64,000 bases of DNA from CADEFQ01 sp050185195 (GTDB lineage: Bacteria; Pseudomonadota; Gammaproteobacteria; Steroidobacterales; Steroidobacteraceae). Position 1 is the first letter of the stretch. Every line of letters begins with the position of its first letter. Below are positions 1 to 8,567 of this stretch, in pieces. Below the pieces are notes generated by a model. It worked only from the letters and a program-made list of their open reading frames with translations. It had not been told where the DNA came from and did no database searches. The DNA lies in contig JBFWZQ010000011.1 of the NCBI GenBank assembly GCA_050185195.1, forward strand, positions 47,336 to 111,335, written 5' to 3'. The position numbers and the translations under genes were made by a program.

Positions 1-988
1 CGCCGCCCGCGGCGGCCTGGCGCGCGGCGGCGAGCAACTGCCGTTCGCGCTCCTTGCCGATCTGGGTCGTGAGGAAAGCCACGCGCGGATGATCCGGGCG
101 CACGCTGCGTGCGAACCCGACGAGGCGGGTCGCGTCGTCGAGCCGCTCGGTGACAATCGATTTTTCCGCCGCGCCCAGCAGCCGGTCGACGACCTGGTCG
201 AGCCCGGCCGCGGCACGCGCGTTGTCCGGCGCCTTCGTGAGTACCTCGCGATACAGGTCGGCGGCGGAGTCCCCGGGTGGCGCCACGAGCGAACCTCGCG
301 CCAGTGCGGCATCCGCGCGCTCGAGGACCGCGCGCGTCGCAGGATCGAGATCGGCCGGCGCGGGGGCCGGCGCCGAGGGCGTGGTGGTCGGTGTTCCGCG
401 CGCCTTCGCGGCAGGGGGCGCGTCGTCGCTTGCGAACCACCAGACGGCACCCGCGGCGAGTGCCGCCACGACGCCCGCGATGAGCGGCAGGCGCGAGCGC
501 CCCCCGGCGGCGCGTGCTGGCGGTGGCGAAGACGCCGGCGCGGGCGCAGTGTCGCTGCGGCGGAAGGCCGACTCGACGAACAGCTTCACCCGCTGCGCGG
601 AGACGGGCTTGTGCAGGAAACGGTACACGCGGCCATCGGTGATCTGTGACGCGAGCGACCCCTGGTCGGTCGAAGTCCCGGCCACGACGAGCACGAGATC
701 GGGGAACTGCGCCTTGAGGCGTCCGGTGAGCTGGGCGATCGGCTGGTGGCAGGCCGCGCTGTCGATCAGCACCGCGCGCGTTTGGGAGGCGAGCAGGTGG
801 TCGGTGAGCGCGCCGTCGGTGGCCACGATCGTGATGCGATGTCGTGCGTCGACTGCGGCGCGCAATGCTTCGATGAGCAATGCATCCTGCGTGAGGGCGA
901 GCAGGCCTACCGCCGACGGCACCGGTGCGAAGGCGGACTGGCCGGTCGCGTTCTCGTCCCGGGATCGTTGTGCAGGGCTCTCCGCCAC
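1..988 (-). CDS. Receiver-like domain, membrane segment and helical-repeat protein (3' end off the window)
   Basis: The gene runs off the left edge; about 329 codons are visible. The GTG at 988 is chosen because ACGGAG lies 7 bases upstream. Residues 26-145 look like a response-regulator receiver: the presumed phosphoacceptor is D76 (VLID) and the conserved lysine is K127 (HKP), but the usual N-terminal acidic pair is reduced to one Asp (TQD), so phosphorylation is uncertain. A proline/alanine linker leads to one membrane helix at 168-186, then a helical region that resembles tetratricopeptide repeats (AREVLTKAPDNARAA-like segments). This layout suggests a membrane-anchored scaffold or signalling protein. 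Some TonB-like proteins have a similar helical middle, but the C-terminus that would decide this is missing. It is divergent from the next gene, with two dyads between them. Confidence 0.7.
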   Translation of the reverse strand, partial: MAESPAQRSRDENATGQSAFAPVPSAVGLLALTQDALLIEALRAAVDARHRITIVATDGALTDHLLASQTRAVLIDSAACHQPIAQLTGRLKAQFPDLVLVVAGTSTDQGSLASQITDGRVYRFLHKPVSAQRVKLFVESAFRRSDTAPAPASSPPPARAAGGRSRLPLIAGVVAALAAGAVWWFASDDAPPAAKARGTPTTTPSAPAPAPADLDPATRAVLERADAALARGSLVAPPGDSAADLYREVLTKAPDNARAAAGLDQVVDRLLGAAEKSIVTERLDDATRLVGFARSVRPDHPRVAFLTTQIGKERERQLLAAARQAAAGG

Positions 989-1025
989 GGTGCGCTCCGT
1001 ATCAATGGAGCGGATTTACAGGGGA

Positions 1026-1045
1026 ATCACGCAATATTCTGTGAT
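1026..1045. promoter_or_regulatory. 20-bp dyad, candidate operator
   Basis: The sequence ATCAC-gc-AATATT-ct-GTGAT is a palindrome with 8 of 10 pairs matching. It lies in the 153-bp divergent gap between the receiver-like gene (starts 988, minus) and the secreted protein gene (starts 1142, plus). The ATCAC/GTGAT half sites with an AT-rich centre are typical of a dimeric regulator site. The regulator is unknown. Confidence 0.35.
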
Positions 1046-1084
1046 GGTGGTCCTTCCCGGGGATTCCCTGACCGTCGCGCGGCG

Positions 1085-1113
1085 GTGACACCCGGAAACG
1101 CGAACCGTGTCAC
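1085..1113. promoter_or_regulatory. Perfect 7-bp inverted repeat GTGACAC / GTGTCAC
   Basis: GTGACAC at 1085-1091 and GTGTCAC at 1107-1113 are perfect inverted copies 15 bases apart. They end 28 bases before the start codon of the secreted protein gene. The position fits an operator or an mRNA hairpin in the leader. No clear -35/-10 pair was seen, so the function is inference. Confidence 0.3.
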
Positions 1114-1141
1114 AGTCCGGGCGGGCGGCTATCATCGGTCC

Positions 1142-2092
1142 ATGAGCTTCCTGCCCCGGTTTTTCACGGTGTTTCTCGTCGTGGCCGCCCTGGGCCTGCA
1201 CGCGAAGGGTGCAGCTGCCGGCGTGAGCGGTGCGCAGGAGCGCGCAGCGCTGGAATTCCTCGACGCGGTGGCGTCGGGCAGTGCGCAGGCGGTTGCACAG
1301 GCGCTGCATCCGGACGATTTGCACCGGGTGCGCATGGCGATCGCCGCTCGGCTGCGCGCCGACGCCGCGGCCGGCGATCCCATGCTGCGCCAGCGGCTGT
1401 TTGGCGAAGCCTCGAACTCCGCCGACATCGAACGCCTCACCGACGTCAATTTCTTCGCGGAACTCGGCACGCGGCTGCGTTATCCCGGCCGCCCGTTCGC
1501 GAAGTTGAACGGCCTCGAGGCGGTGCGCGACGGCGACGGGCGGGTGCACGTCGTGGTCCGCGGCGAGCAGCCACAGGGCCGTGGCAAGACCCGCGTCGTG
1601 GTGCTCGTGACGCTGCTGCCCTACGGCAAGGAATGGAAGGCGGCGGTCCCGGGCGAGATCGAGGCGCAGATCGAGGACCTGCTCGACGGGCGCGATCCGG
1701 CGATCGGGCTCGTGCCGCGCCGCGCCGCCATGCCGACGACCGGCGCTGCCGCCGCGCCGCCGGCCGCCAATACGCCGGCGATGCGCTCGATGCTCGACGA
1801 CGCCGCGCGCGCGCTCATCGACGGTCGTTGCGACGATTTCTACGGGCAGTACATGAGCCCGGATTTCCGCCGCGACACCGCGGCGGCGGCGCTCGCGACG
1901 CTGGTGAAGAGTTGCGAGCGCAACGATTCGCAGCGCGAAACGACGATCGCCGCATTGCGCATCGTGCGCGACTCGGTGCCGGTGTTCGATCGCGGCGGCA
2001 GTCGCGCGACCTACGACACGACTGGCCGCGGGCTGCCCTTCGATCGTTTCGTGCTCGAGCGCCAGGGCGAGCGCTGGTTCATCGCGGAATGA
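1142..2092 (+). CDS. Exported protein of unknown function
   Basis: The 316-residue product starts with a signal peptide (FLPRFFTVFLVVAALGLHAKGAAA, cleavage probably near residue 26), so it should be periplasmic. The mature part has two halves. Residues 30-195 are mostly alpha helical with a short beta segment (VHVVVRGEQ...RVVVLVTLLPY). Residues 215-316 (ALIDGRCDDFYGQY ... FVLERQGERWFIAE) resemble the NTF2-like folds of DUF4878/DUF3828-type lipoproteins, but this is only a pattern match. The start is the first ATG before the signal peptide; the ribosome site is weak. The stop codon overlaps the next start (ATGA), so expression is probably coupled to the GNAT and dodecin genes. Confidence 0.7.
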   Translation: MSFLPRFFTVFLVVAALGLHAKGAAAGVSGAQERAALEFLDAVASGSAQAVAQALHPDDLHRVRMAIAARLRADAAAGDPMLRQRLFGEASNSADIERLTDVNFFAELGTRLRYPGRPFAKLNGLEAVRDGDGRVHVVVRGEQPQGRGKTRVVVLVTLLPYGKEWKAAVPGEIEAQIEDLLDGRDPAIGLVPRRAAMPTTGAAAAPPAANTPAMRSMLDDAARALIDGRCDDFYGQYMSPDFRRDTAAAALATLVKSCERNDSQRETTIAALRIVRDSVPVFDRGGSRATYDTTGRGLPFDRFVLERQGERWFIAE

Positions 2093-2598
2093 GCACGCTC
2101 ACGATCCGCCCCGCGTTGGCCGCGGATGCGCCCGTGCTGCTCGCGCTGATCCGGGGACTCGCCGAATTCGAGCAGCTGGCGCACGAGGTGGTCGCCACCG
2201 AAGCACAACTGGCGGCGGAGCTCGCCGCGCCGCAACCCGTCGTGCACGCGCTGATCGCAGAGCGCGCTGGGCGTGCCGTGGGATTCGCGCTCTATTTTTT
2301 CAGCTTCTCGACGTTTCTCGCGCGCCAGGGCCTCTACCTCGAGGACCTCTACGTGCTGCCGCAGGAACGCAGCGGCGGCGTGGGACGCGCGCTGCTGGTC
2401 GAGCTGGCGCGCCGCGCGGCGGCGCGTGGCTGCGGCCGCATGGAGTGGTCGGTGCTCGACTGGAACACCGACGCGCAACGCTTCTATCGCAGCCTCGGCG
2501 CACGTCCCATGGACGGCTGGACCGTGTGGCGGCTCGATCGCGACGCTATCGCCGCGCTGGGTTACGATGGTGGCCCCACGGAAAGGAGCACATCATGA
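2089..2598 (+). CDS. GNAT family N-acetyltransferase
   Basis: The 169-residue product transfers an acetyl group from acetyl-CoA to an unidentified amine. It shows the GNAT order: N-terminal TIRPALAADAPVLLALI, a central beta strand ending in LYLEDLYVLPQERSGGVG, where the Q/RxxGxG/A acetyl-CoA loop is present as RSGGVGRALL, and the C-terminal WNTDAQRFYRSLGA motif. The LEDLYV and NTDAQRFY signature fits the spermidine/diamine acetyltransferase-like branch, although the substrate cannot be read from sequence. The ATG overlaps the upstream stop (ATGA), and its own stop overlaps the dodecin ATG in the same way. Confidence 0.85.
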   Translation: MSTLTIRPALAADAPVLLALIRGLAEFEQLAHEVVATEAQLAAELAAPQPVVHALIAERAGRAVGFALYFFSFSTFLARQGLYLEDLYVLPQERSGGVGRALLVELARRAAARGCGRMEWSVLDWNTDAQRFYRSLGARPMDGWTVWRLDRDAIAALGYDGGPTERSTS

Positions 2599-2795
2599 CG
2601 GTCGCCAAGGTCAGCGAGATCATTGCCAGTTCCACGAAGAGTTTCGAAGACGCGATCGCGGTCGGCGTGAAGCGCGCGACAAAGACGTTGAAGGGCGTCC
2701 AGTCGGCCTGGGTCGCCGACCAGGAAGTTCTCGTGAAGAACAGCAAGGTGGTCGAGTACCGCGTGCGCCTCAAGGTCACGTTCGTCCTGAAATAG
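2595..2795 (+). CDS. Dodecin family flavin-binding protein
   Basis: The 66-residue protein has the size and pattern of dodecin: KVSEIIASSTKSFEDAIAVGVKRATKTLK followed by a beta-sheet end (VVEYRVRLKVTFVLK). Dodecins assemble into hollow dodecamers that bind pairs of flavins or coenzyme A and buffer free flavin. Trp39 sits where the flavin-stacking Trp of known dodecins lies. AAAGGAG about 7 bases upstream supports the ATG, which overlaps the GNAT stop. The ending faces gspB with only 22 bases between. Confidence 0.88.
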   Translation: MTVAKVSEIIASSTKSFEDAIAVGVKRATKTLKGVQSAWVADQEVLVKNSKVVEYRVRLKVTFVLK

Positions 2796-2817
2796 CGCCC
2801 CTCAGGCCGGCGGCGCG

Positions 2818-3474
2818 TCACTCGCGTTCAAGCTGGAACCGCGTTCCCCGGAAGTCCAGGACGACGCCGGTCGGCGTGATTGCCTCGACGCGTACGCCCT
2901 CGCGCGTGGCATCGCCTTCGCGCAGCCGCTGCATGTTCACGAGCACGAAGCGGTCGGCCGCGCGGGTCGCATAGACGTGCAGGTCGAGGTGCAACGTCGG
3001 TAGCTGGCTCGTGACGGACGCGGGCAACTGTTCCAGCGTCGGTGCGATGCTGCGATCGACCTGCACCTCGGCGGCGTCGCGCGGCGCCTGCGTGCTGCCC
3101 GCCGGCAGCGCGGGCTCGAGATCGGCCGGGTTCGTCGTTTCGCTCGCCGGGAGCGCCGGCGCGCCCGAACGCTGCGGCGGAAGCACGGGCGCCGGCCGGG
3201 GTGCCGGTGCCCGCAGGGTTGCGGTGGCGGTCGGCAGGGCCGCGCCGGTCGCCGCGGGCGGCGGCGGAAGCGGCGTCGCGGCGGGTGCGGGGGAGCGTGT
3301 GAGGAACCAGCCGAGCGCCACGAGATTCACGAGCAGCAGGGCGCCGAGCACGAACGCCCAGCCTGGCAAACGGCCGGCGCGCGGCCGGGCGCTGCGGATC
3401 TCGAACAGGGCCGGGCCCGCCTGGCGTTGCCGTTCGCTGTCGGATTTCTTCAGCGCGTCGAGGATGAACGACAT
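2818..3474 (-). CDS. gspB: Type II secretion accessory protein GspB
   Basis: The 218-residue protein begins with the GspB signature MSFILDALKKSDSERQRQ, followed by a membrane helix at 37-57, a long Pro/Ala-rich periplasmic linker, and a C-terminal domain (about 155-218) ending in DLHVYATRAADRFVLVNMQRLREGD. In type II secretion GspA and GspB form an inner-membrane complex that helps place the GspD secretin through the peptidoglycan. The ATG at 3474 lies just after the gspA stop at 3478, so the two genes are cotranscribed. The rest of a gsp operon is not in this window. Confidence 0.88.
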   Translation of the reverse strand: MSFILDALKKSDSERQRQAGPALFEIRSARPRAGRLPGWAFVLGALLLVNLVALGWFLTRSPAPAATPLPPPPAATGAALPTATATLRAPAPRPAPVLPPQRSGAPALPASETTNPADLEPALPAGSTQAPRDAAEVQVDRSIAPTLEQLPASVTSQLPTLHLDLHVYATRAADRFVLVNMQRLREGDATREGVRVEAITPTGVVLDFRGTRFQLERE

Positions 3475-3477
3475 CGT

Positions 3478-5124
3478 TCAGCTCCCTTGTGCGGTCGCGA
3501 CGAGGATCGGCGTGCCGGCCGCCGGCGCGGCGGTGTCCAGCGCGAACTGCGTCTGCACGCCGGCGATGCCGTCGACATCGAGGCGACGCTCGCGCTGGAA
3601 ATCCTCGACGAGCTGCACGAGCGACGCATCGTACCGGTCGCCCGGGGCACTGCTGTCGGGGGTCCCCGCGAGGCGCTCGAGGTGACGGCGCAACCGCAGT
3701 ACGTCTTCGCCCACCATGCCCGGCGTCAGCGCCTTCACCGGCATTCCGATGGGCTTCCAGAGCAGCACGAAATCGCCGAACCAGTAGCGCGCGAGGTCCG
3801 CGATGCGCACGGTGTGCTCCGTGCCGCCGATGTCGAGGCGAGCGTCGTCGTCGTCGAGCGCGACCAGCACCACCTGGTGCGTGCCGCCGCGATCGTCGCC
3901 GAGCGTCAGCTTGGCCGGGCGGTTGTAGAGGCGCAGCTGCGCAAACGAGCCGCGCTGCGCAACGCATTGCAGGCCGGCCTGTGCAGCCTGGGCGCAGCCG
4001 TCACCGGCGCCGGCCGCGAATGGGGCGCTCCAGCGCGCAAGCAGGGCCGAGAAAGCCGCGTCTTCGGTAGTCGCGGCGCTTTCCTGCGACAGGAGCGTGG
4101 CCAGCGATGGGGGCGCAACGGCCGCGGGCGTGGGTGCCACGTCCGGCGCCACCGGGCTCGCCACGATCGGCGCGGCCGCTGCTTGTGCTGCACCGGCCGG
4201 GGCCCGCGCATCGCGCTGGAACACGCCCGACTGCCACAGCGCGAGGCCGGCGAGCGCGGCCACCGCCGCGCCGCCGAGGCCCGCTGCCCACGGCAGCCAG
4301 CGTGGCGTGATGCGCCGGTCGAACACTTCCCCCGCGGAACCGCGGATGATCGCCGCGGTGACGCGGTGGCGATCCTGCGTGTACGCACCGAGCAGCGCGC
4401 GATCCGCGATCACGTTGACGAGCCGCGGCGTGCCGCCCGACTGGCGGTACAGCTCGGCGAGCGCGCCGTTCGACAGGATGTCGGTCGTGGCCCCGGCGAC
4501 GCGCAGGCGGTGTCGCACGTAGGCGGCTGTCTCCGCGGCGGACAGCGGATCGAGGTGATAGCGCCCGGTGATGCGCTGCGCGAGCTGGCGCAGTTCGGGG
4601 CGGGCGAGCATCTCGCGCAGTTCCGGCTGGCCGATCAGGATGATCTGCAGCAGCTTCTGCGTGGGCGTCTCAAGGTTCGTGAGCAGCCGCACCTGCTCGA
4701 GCACCGCGGGATCGAGGTTCTGCGCCTCGTCGACGAGCAGCACGACGCGCCGCCCGTCGGCATGCGCGCGCAGCAGGTAGTGGTTCAGGATGTCGACGAG
4801 GTCCTTCAGGCTCGCGACCGCGCGATCGGGCAGCCCGATGCCGAGTTCCTCGCAGATCGTCAGCATGAACTCGGGGGCGGTCATGCGCGGATTGAGGATC
4901 AGCGCGACCTCGGCGTTCTTCGGGATCTGGCCGAGGAGCGAGCGCACGATCGTCGTCTTGCCGGTGCCCACCTCGCCAGTGAGCTGCACGAAGCCGCCCG
5001 CTTCGCTGACGCCGTACAGCAGGTGCGCCAGCGCTTCCGCGTGGCGCTCGCTCAGGTAGAGGTAGCGCGGATCGGGCGTGATCGAGAAGGGTTTCTCGGC
5101 CAGCCCGAAGAACGACAGGTACAT
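3478..5124 (-). CDS. gspA: GspA/ExeA-type AAA ATPase with peptidoglycan-binding domain
   Basis: The 548-residue protein has an AAA ATPase part with Walker A GEVGTGKT at 50-57 and Walker B VVLLVDEAQ at 127-135, a membrane helix at 276-298, and a periplasmic part. The C-terminal region (about 475-535, GMVGEDVLRLRRHLERL ... FQRERRLDVDGIAG) is a peptidoglycan_binding_1 domain. This is the ExeA/GspA order. It partners with GspB in type II secretin assembly. The start MYLSFFGLAEKPFSITPDPRY is the typical N-terminus of the family. It follows the thiolase gene by 22 bases and could be read from the same transcript. Confidence 0.88.
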   Translation of the reverse strand: MYLSFFGLAEKPFSITPDPRYLYLSERHAEALAHLLYGVSEAGGFVQLTGEVGTGKTTIVRSLLGQIPKNAEVALILNPRMTAPEFMLTICEELGIGLPDRAVASLKDLVDILNHYLLRAHADGRRVVLLVDEAQNLDPAVLEQVRLLTNLETPTQKLLQIILIGQPELREMLARPELRQLAQRITGRYHLDPLSAAETAAYVRHRLRVAGATTDILSNGALAELYRQSGGTPRLVNVIADRALLGAYTQDRHRVTAAIIRGSAGEVFDRRITPRWLPWAAGLGGAAVAALAGLALWQSGVFQRDARAPAGAAQAAAAPIVASPVAPDVAPTPAAVAPPSLATLLSQESAATTEDAAFSALLARWSAPFAAGAGDGCAQAAQAGLQCVAQRGSFAQLRLYNRPAKLTLGDDRGGTHQVVLVALDDDDARLDIGGTEHTVRIADLARYWFGDFVLLWKPIGMPVKALTPGMVGEDVLRLRRHLERLAGTPDSSAPGDRYDASLVQLVEDFQRERRLDVDGIAGVQTQFALDTAAPAAGTPILVATAQGS

Positions 5125-5146
5125 CGCGCGGGTCCTGTCGCCTGCG

Positions 5147-6325
5147 TCAGACGACTTCGAACAGCCCCGCCGCGCCCATGCCGCCGCCGACGCACATCGT
5201 CGTGACGACGTACTTCACGCCGCGGCGCTTGCCTTCGATCAGCGCGTGGCCGACGAGACGCGTGCCCGACACGCCGTACGGGTGGCCGACCGCGATCGCG
5301 CCGCCGTCGACGTTCAGCCGCTCGTCCGGAATGCCGAGCTTGTCGCGGCAGTAGAGCACCTGCACCGCGAAGGCCTCGTTCAGTTCCCACAGGCCGATGT
5401 CGTCGATGGAGAGCCCCGTGCGCTCGAGCAGCCGCGGCACGGCGAACACCGGCCCGATGCCCATCTCGTCGGGCTCGCAACCCGCGATCGTGAAACCGCG
5501 GAAGATGCCGAGCGGCGTGATGCCGCGCCGCTCCGCGAGCTTCGCGTCCATCACGACGCAGGCCGCGGCGCCGTCCGAGAACTGGCTCGCGTTGCCCGCC
5601 GCGATGACGCCGCCGGGAATCGCGGGCCTGATCTTCGCCACGCCTTCGTAGGTGGTGTCGGGGCGAATGCCTTCGTCCTTCGCCACCGTGACTTCGCGCG
5701 TGCCCATCGCCTGCGTCTTCGGATCCGCCCAGGCCGCGCTCACGGTGATCGCGGCGATCTCGGCGTCGAAACGCCCCGCCGCCTGCGCGGCCGCCGCACG
5801 CTGCTGGCTGCGCGCGCCGTATTCGTCCTGCCGCTCCCGTGAAATGCCGTAGCGTTTCGCGACGTTTTCCGCCGTCGCGAGCATCGGCAGGTAGAGATCC
5901 GGCTTGTGCTCGCGCAGCCAGGGCTCCTGGATCATGTGGCGGTTGATCTCGTTCTGCACGCAGGAGATCGACTCGACGCCGCCGGCCACGACCACCGGCG
6001 TCTTCTCGAGCGTGACGCGCGCCGCCGCCATCGCGATGCTCTGCAGGCCGGACGAGCAGAAGCGGTTGATCGTGGTGCCGCCGGTCGTGACCGGGCAGCC
6101 GGCACGCAGCGCGGCCTGGCGCGCGACGTTGAGGCCGTCCGCGCCTTCCGGGTAGGCGCAGCCGAGCAGCACGTCCTCCACTTCGGCGGGATCGACGCCG
6201 GCGCGGGCGATCGCGTGCTGCACGACGTGGCCGGCGAGCGTCGCGCCGTGCGTGATGTTGAACGCCCCGCGCCAGGACTTCGTGAGCGGCGTGCGGGCGA
6301 TGGAAGCGATGACGGCATCAGTCAT
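5147..6325 (-). CDS. Acetyl-CoA acyltransferase (thiolase, FadA/FadI-like)
   Basis: The 392-residue enzyme catalyses the thiolytic last step of beta-oxidation (3-ketoacyl-CoA to acetyl-CoA plus a shortened acyl-CoA) or the reverse condensation. The nucleophile C90 lies in NRFCSSGLQ, H348 in GGAIAVGHPYG and the acid/base C378 in TMCVGGGMGAA, so all catalytic residues are present and the length is normal. It follows the multifunctional beta-oxidation gene by 16 bases, which suggests an alpha/beta fatty-acid oxidation pair. Chain-length preference cannot be read from the sequence. Confidence 0.92.
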   Translation of the reverse strand: MTDAVIASIARTPLTKSWRGAFNITHGATLAGHVVQHAIARAGVDPAEVEDVLLGCAYPEGADGLNVARQAALRAGCPVTTGGTTINRFCSSGLQSIAMAAARVTLEKTPVVVAGGVESISCVQNEINRHMIQEPWLREHKPDLYLPMLATAENVAKRYGISRERQDEYGARSQQRAAAAQAAGRFDAEIAAITVSAAWADPKTQAMGTREVTVAKDEGIRPDTTYEGVAKIRPAIPGGVIAAGNASQFSDGAAACVVMDAKLAERRGITPLGIFRGFTIAGCEPDEMGIGPVFAVPRLLERTGLSIDDIGLWELNEAFAVQVLYCRDKLGIPDERLNVDGGAIAVGHPYGVSGTRLVGHALIEGKRRGVKYVVTTMCVGGGMGAAGLFEVV

Positions 6326-6341
6326 GGTGTGTCCCCGAAAA

Positions 6342-8432
6342 TCAGCTGAAGGTCTTGCCCGCGGCCGCGAGCCTGGCGAGCGAGCGCGCCGGCTCCCAGG
6401 CCTGCGGGTCGCCGTGGCGGTTGCGCGCGAACTGCTTCATGCGCCGCACGACGACGTCGAGGCCGACCGTGTCCGCATACAGCATCGGGCCGCCGCGATA
6501 GGCCGGGAAGCCGTAGCCGTTCAGGTACACCATGTCGATGTCGGACGCGCGCTGCGCGATGCCCTCCTCGAGGATCTTCGCGCCCTCGTTGACGAGCGCA
6601 TAGACGATGCGATCGACGATCTCCGCGTCGCTCACCGCGCGACGCTTGACGCCGATCTCCTTCGAGTAATCGACGATCATCTGCTCGACGGCGGCGGAGG
6701 GGTGCGCGGTGCGATCGCCGGGCTTGTAGTCGTACCAGCCGGCCTGGGTCTTCTGGCCGAAGCGACCCTGTTCGCACAGCCGGTCGGCGACGCGTGAATA
6801 GACCACCATCGGCTTTTCCACGTAGCGGCGCTTGCGGATGGCCCAGCTGATGTCGTTGCCGGCGAGGTCGCCGACGCGAAACGGGCCCATCGCGAAGCCG
6901 AATTTCTCCATCGCGGCGTCGACCTGCTTCGGCAGCGCGCCTTCCTCGAGCAGGAACAGCATCTGGCGACCGAGCTGCTCGAGCATCCGGTTGCCGATGA
7001 AGCCGTCGCAGACGCCGGAGACCACGGCGACCTTCTTCATCGCCTTGCCGAGTTTCATCACGGTGGCGAGCACGTCGGGCGCGGTCTTCGCGCCGCGCAC
7101 CACCTCGAGCAGCCGCATGACGTTCGCGGGGCTGAAGAAATGGGTGCCGACCACGTCGCCCGGCCGCTGCGTGAACGCGGCGATCTGGTCGACGTCGAGC
7201 GTGGAGGTGTTGGTCGCGAGGATCGCGCCGGGCTTCATCACGGCGTCGAGCTTGCCGAAAACGGCCTGTTTGACCGCCATGTCCTCGAACACCGCTTCGA
7301 TCACGATGTCCGCCTGCGCGATGGCCGCGTAGTCGAGCGCCGGCGTGATCAGCTTCATGCGGCCCTCGACGTCGGCTTCGGTCATGCGCCCCTTCCGGAC
7401 CGCGCTGCCGTAATTGCCGCGGATCGTCGCGAGGCCCCGGTCGAGCGCTTCCTGCTTCATTTCGAGCAGCGTGACCGGGATGCCGGCGTTCACGAAGTTC
7501 ATCGTGATGCCGCCGCCCATGGTGCCGGCGCCGATCACGGCCGCCTGCGCGATCGGCCGGGTCGGCGTCGAATCCGGCACGTCGGCGACCTTGGCGGCCG
7601 CGCGCTCGCCGAAGAAGATGTGGCGCAGCGCCTTCGACTCGGGCGACAGCAGCAGCTCGTGGAAAAAGCGCCGCTCGGTGGCGAAGCCTTCATCGAAGGG
7701 CAGGCTGGCCGCCGCGGCCACGGCTTCCACGCACTTGCCCGGCGCGGGATAGGGGCCCGCGACGCTGCCCACGGTATTGCGCGCGAACATCAGGAAACCT
7801 TCGGGATTCGGATGCTGCACCTTCGCGTCGCGCACCCGGCGCGGCGGCCGCTTTTCCTTCACCAGCCGTTCGGCATAGGCCACGGCAGCCCCGACCAGGT
7901 CGCCCTCGACGATCTCGTCGAAGAGTGGCGTGCCGGCGAGTTTCTGCGCGGGCACGATGCTGCCCGAGACGATCATGTTGAGCGCGGCCTCGAGGCCGAG
8001 CGCGCGCGGCAGGCGCTGCGTGCCGCCGGCGCCGGGCAGCAGGCCCAGCTTGACCTCGGGCAGCGCGACCTGCGCGTCGGGTTTCGCGATGCGGTAGTGG
8101 CAGCCGAGCGCGAGTTCGAGGCCGCCGCCCATGCAGGCGCCATGGATCGCCGCGACGACCGGCTTCGGGCTCGCCTCGTAGGCCGCGATCAGCGTGTGCA
8201 GCGTCGGCGGGGCGAGCGTCTTCGGGGTGTTGAACTCGCGGATGTCCGCGCCGGCGGAAAACCCGCTGCCGCTGCCCACCAGCACGATCGCCTTCACGCC
8301 CGGCGAGCCGAGTGCCTTGTCGAGCGACTTCAGCAGCGCCGCGCGCAGGGCGGCCCCCAGGCCGTTGACCGGCGGGCTCGCCATCGTGATCACGGCGACC
8401 TTGCCGCGCTTGTCGTAGTTCGTCACACCCAT
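6342..8432 (-). CDS. Multifunctional enoyl-CoA hydratase / 3-hydroxyacyl-CoA dehydrogenase (FadB/FadJ type)
   Basis: The 696-residue enzyme carries out the second and third steps of beta-oxidation. The N-terminal crotonase part contains GFSAGADIREF and IHGACMGGGLELALGCHYR, with ALPEVKLGLLPGAGG carrying the catalytic Glu. The NAD-binding part starts at AAVIGAGTMGGG (Rossmann GxGxxG), followed by GTHFFSPANVM with the catalytic His, then the helical C-terminal domains. The ATG at 8432 is preferred over one 24 bases upstream because GAGGAG precedes it by 9 bases. It forms an operon with the thiolase gene and is divergent from two acyl-CoA dehydrogenase genes. Confidence 0.92.
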   Translation of the reverse strand: MGVTNYDKRGKVAVITMASPPVNGLGAALRAALLKSLDKALGSPGVKAIVLVGSGSGFSAGADIREFNTPKTLAPPTLHTLIAAYEASPKPVVAAIHGACMGGGLELALGCHYRIAKPDAQVALPEVKLGLLPGAGGTQRLPRALGLEAALNMIVSGSIVPAQKLAGTPLFDEIVEGDLVGAAVAYAERLVKEKRPPRRVRDAKVQHPNPEGFLMFARNTVGSVAGPYPAPGKCVEAVAAAASLPFDEGFATERRFFHELLLSPESKALRHIFFGERAAAKVADVPDSTPTRPIAQAAVIGAGTMGGGITMNFVNAGIPVTLLEMKQEALDRGLATIRGNYGSAVRKGRMTEADVEGRMKLITPALDYAAIAQADIVIEAVFEDMAVKQAVFGKLDAVMKPGAILATNTSTLDVDQIAAFTQRPGDVVGTHFFSPANVMRLLEVVRGAKTAPDVLATVMKLGKAMKKVAVVSGVCDGFIGNRMLEQLGRQMLFLLEEGALPKQVDAAMEKFGFAMGPFRVGDLAGNDISWAIRKRRYVEKPMVVYSRVADRLCEQGRFGQKTQAGWYDYKPGDRTAHPSAAVEQMIVDYSKEIGVKRRAVSDAEIVDRIVYALVNEGAKILEEGIAQRASDIDMVYLNGYGFPAYRGGPMLYADTVGLDVVVRRMKQFARNRHGDPQAWEPARSLARLAAAGKTFS

Positions 8433-8567
8433 GCGCCTGTGCTCCTCGCAATCCAACCCGGCCGGAAGCCGCCCAGTATATGCCCATGCCCAATTTTCAT
8501 TTGCCGGATCCCGCGGTGGCTCCTACCCTACCAGTCCGATTGACCGGAGGCGTCGCGCCAGCGAAAC

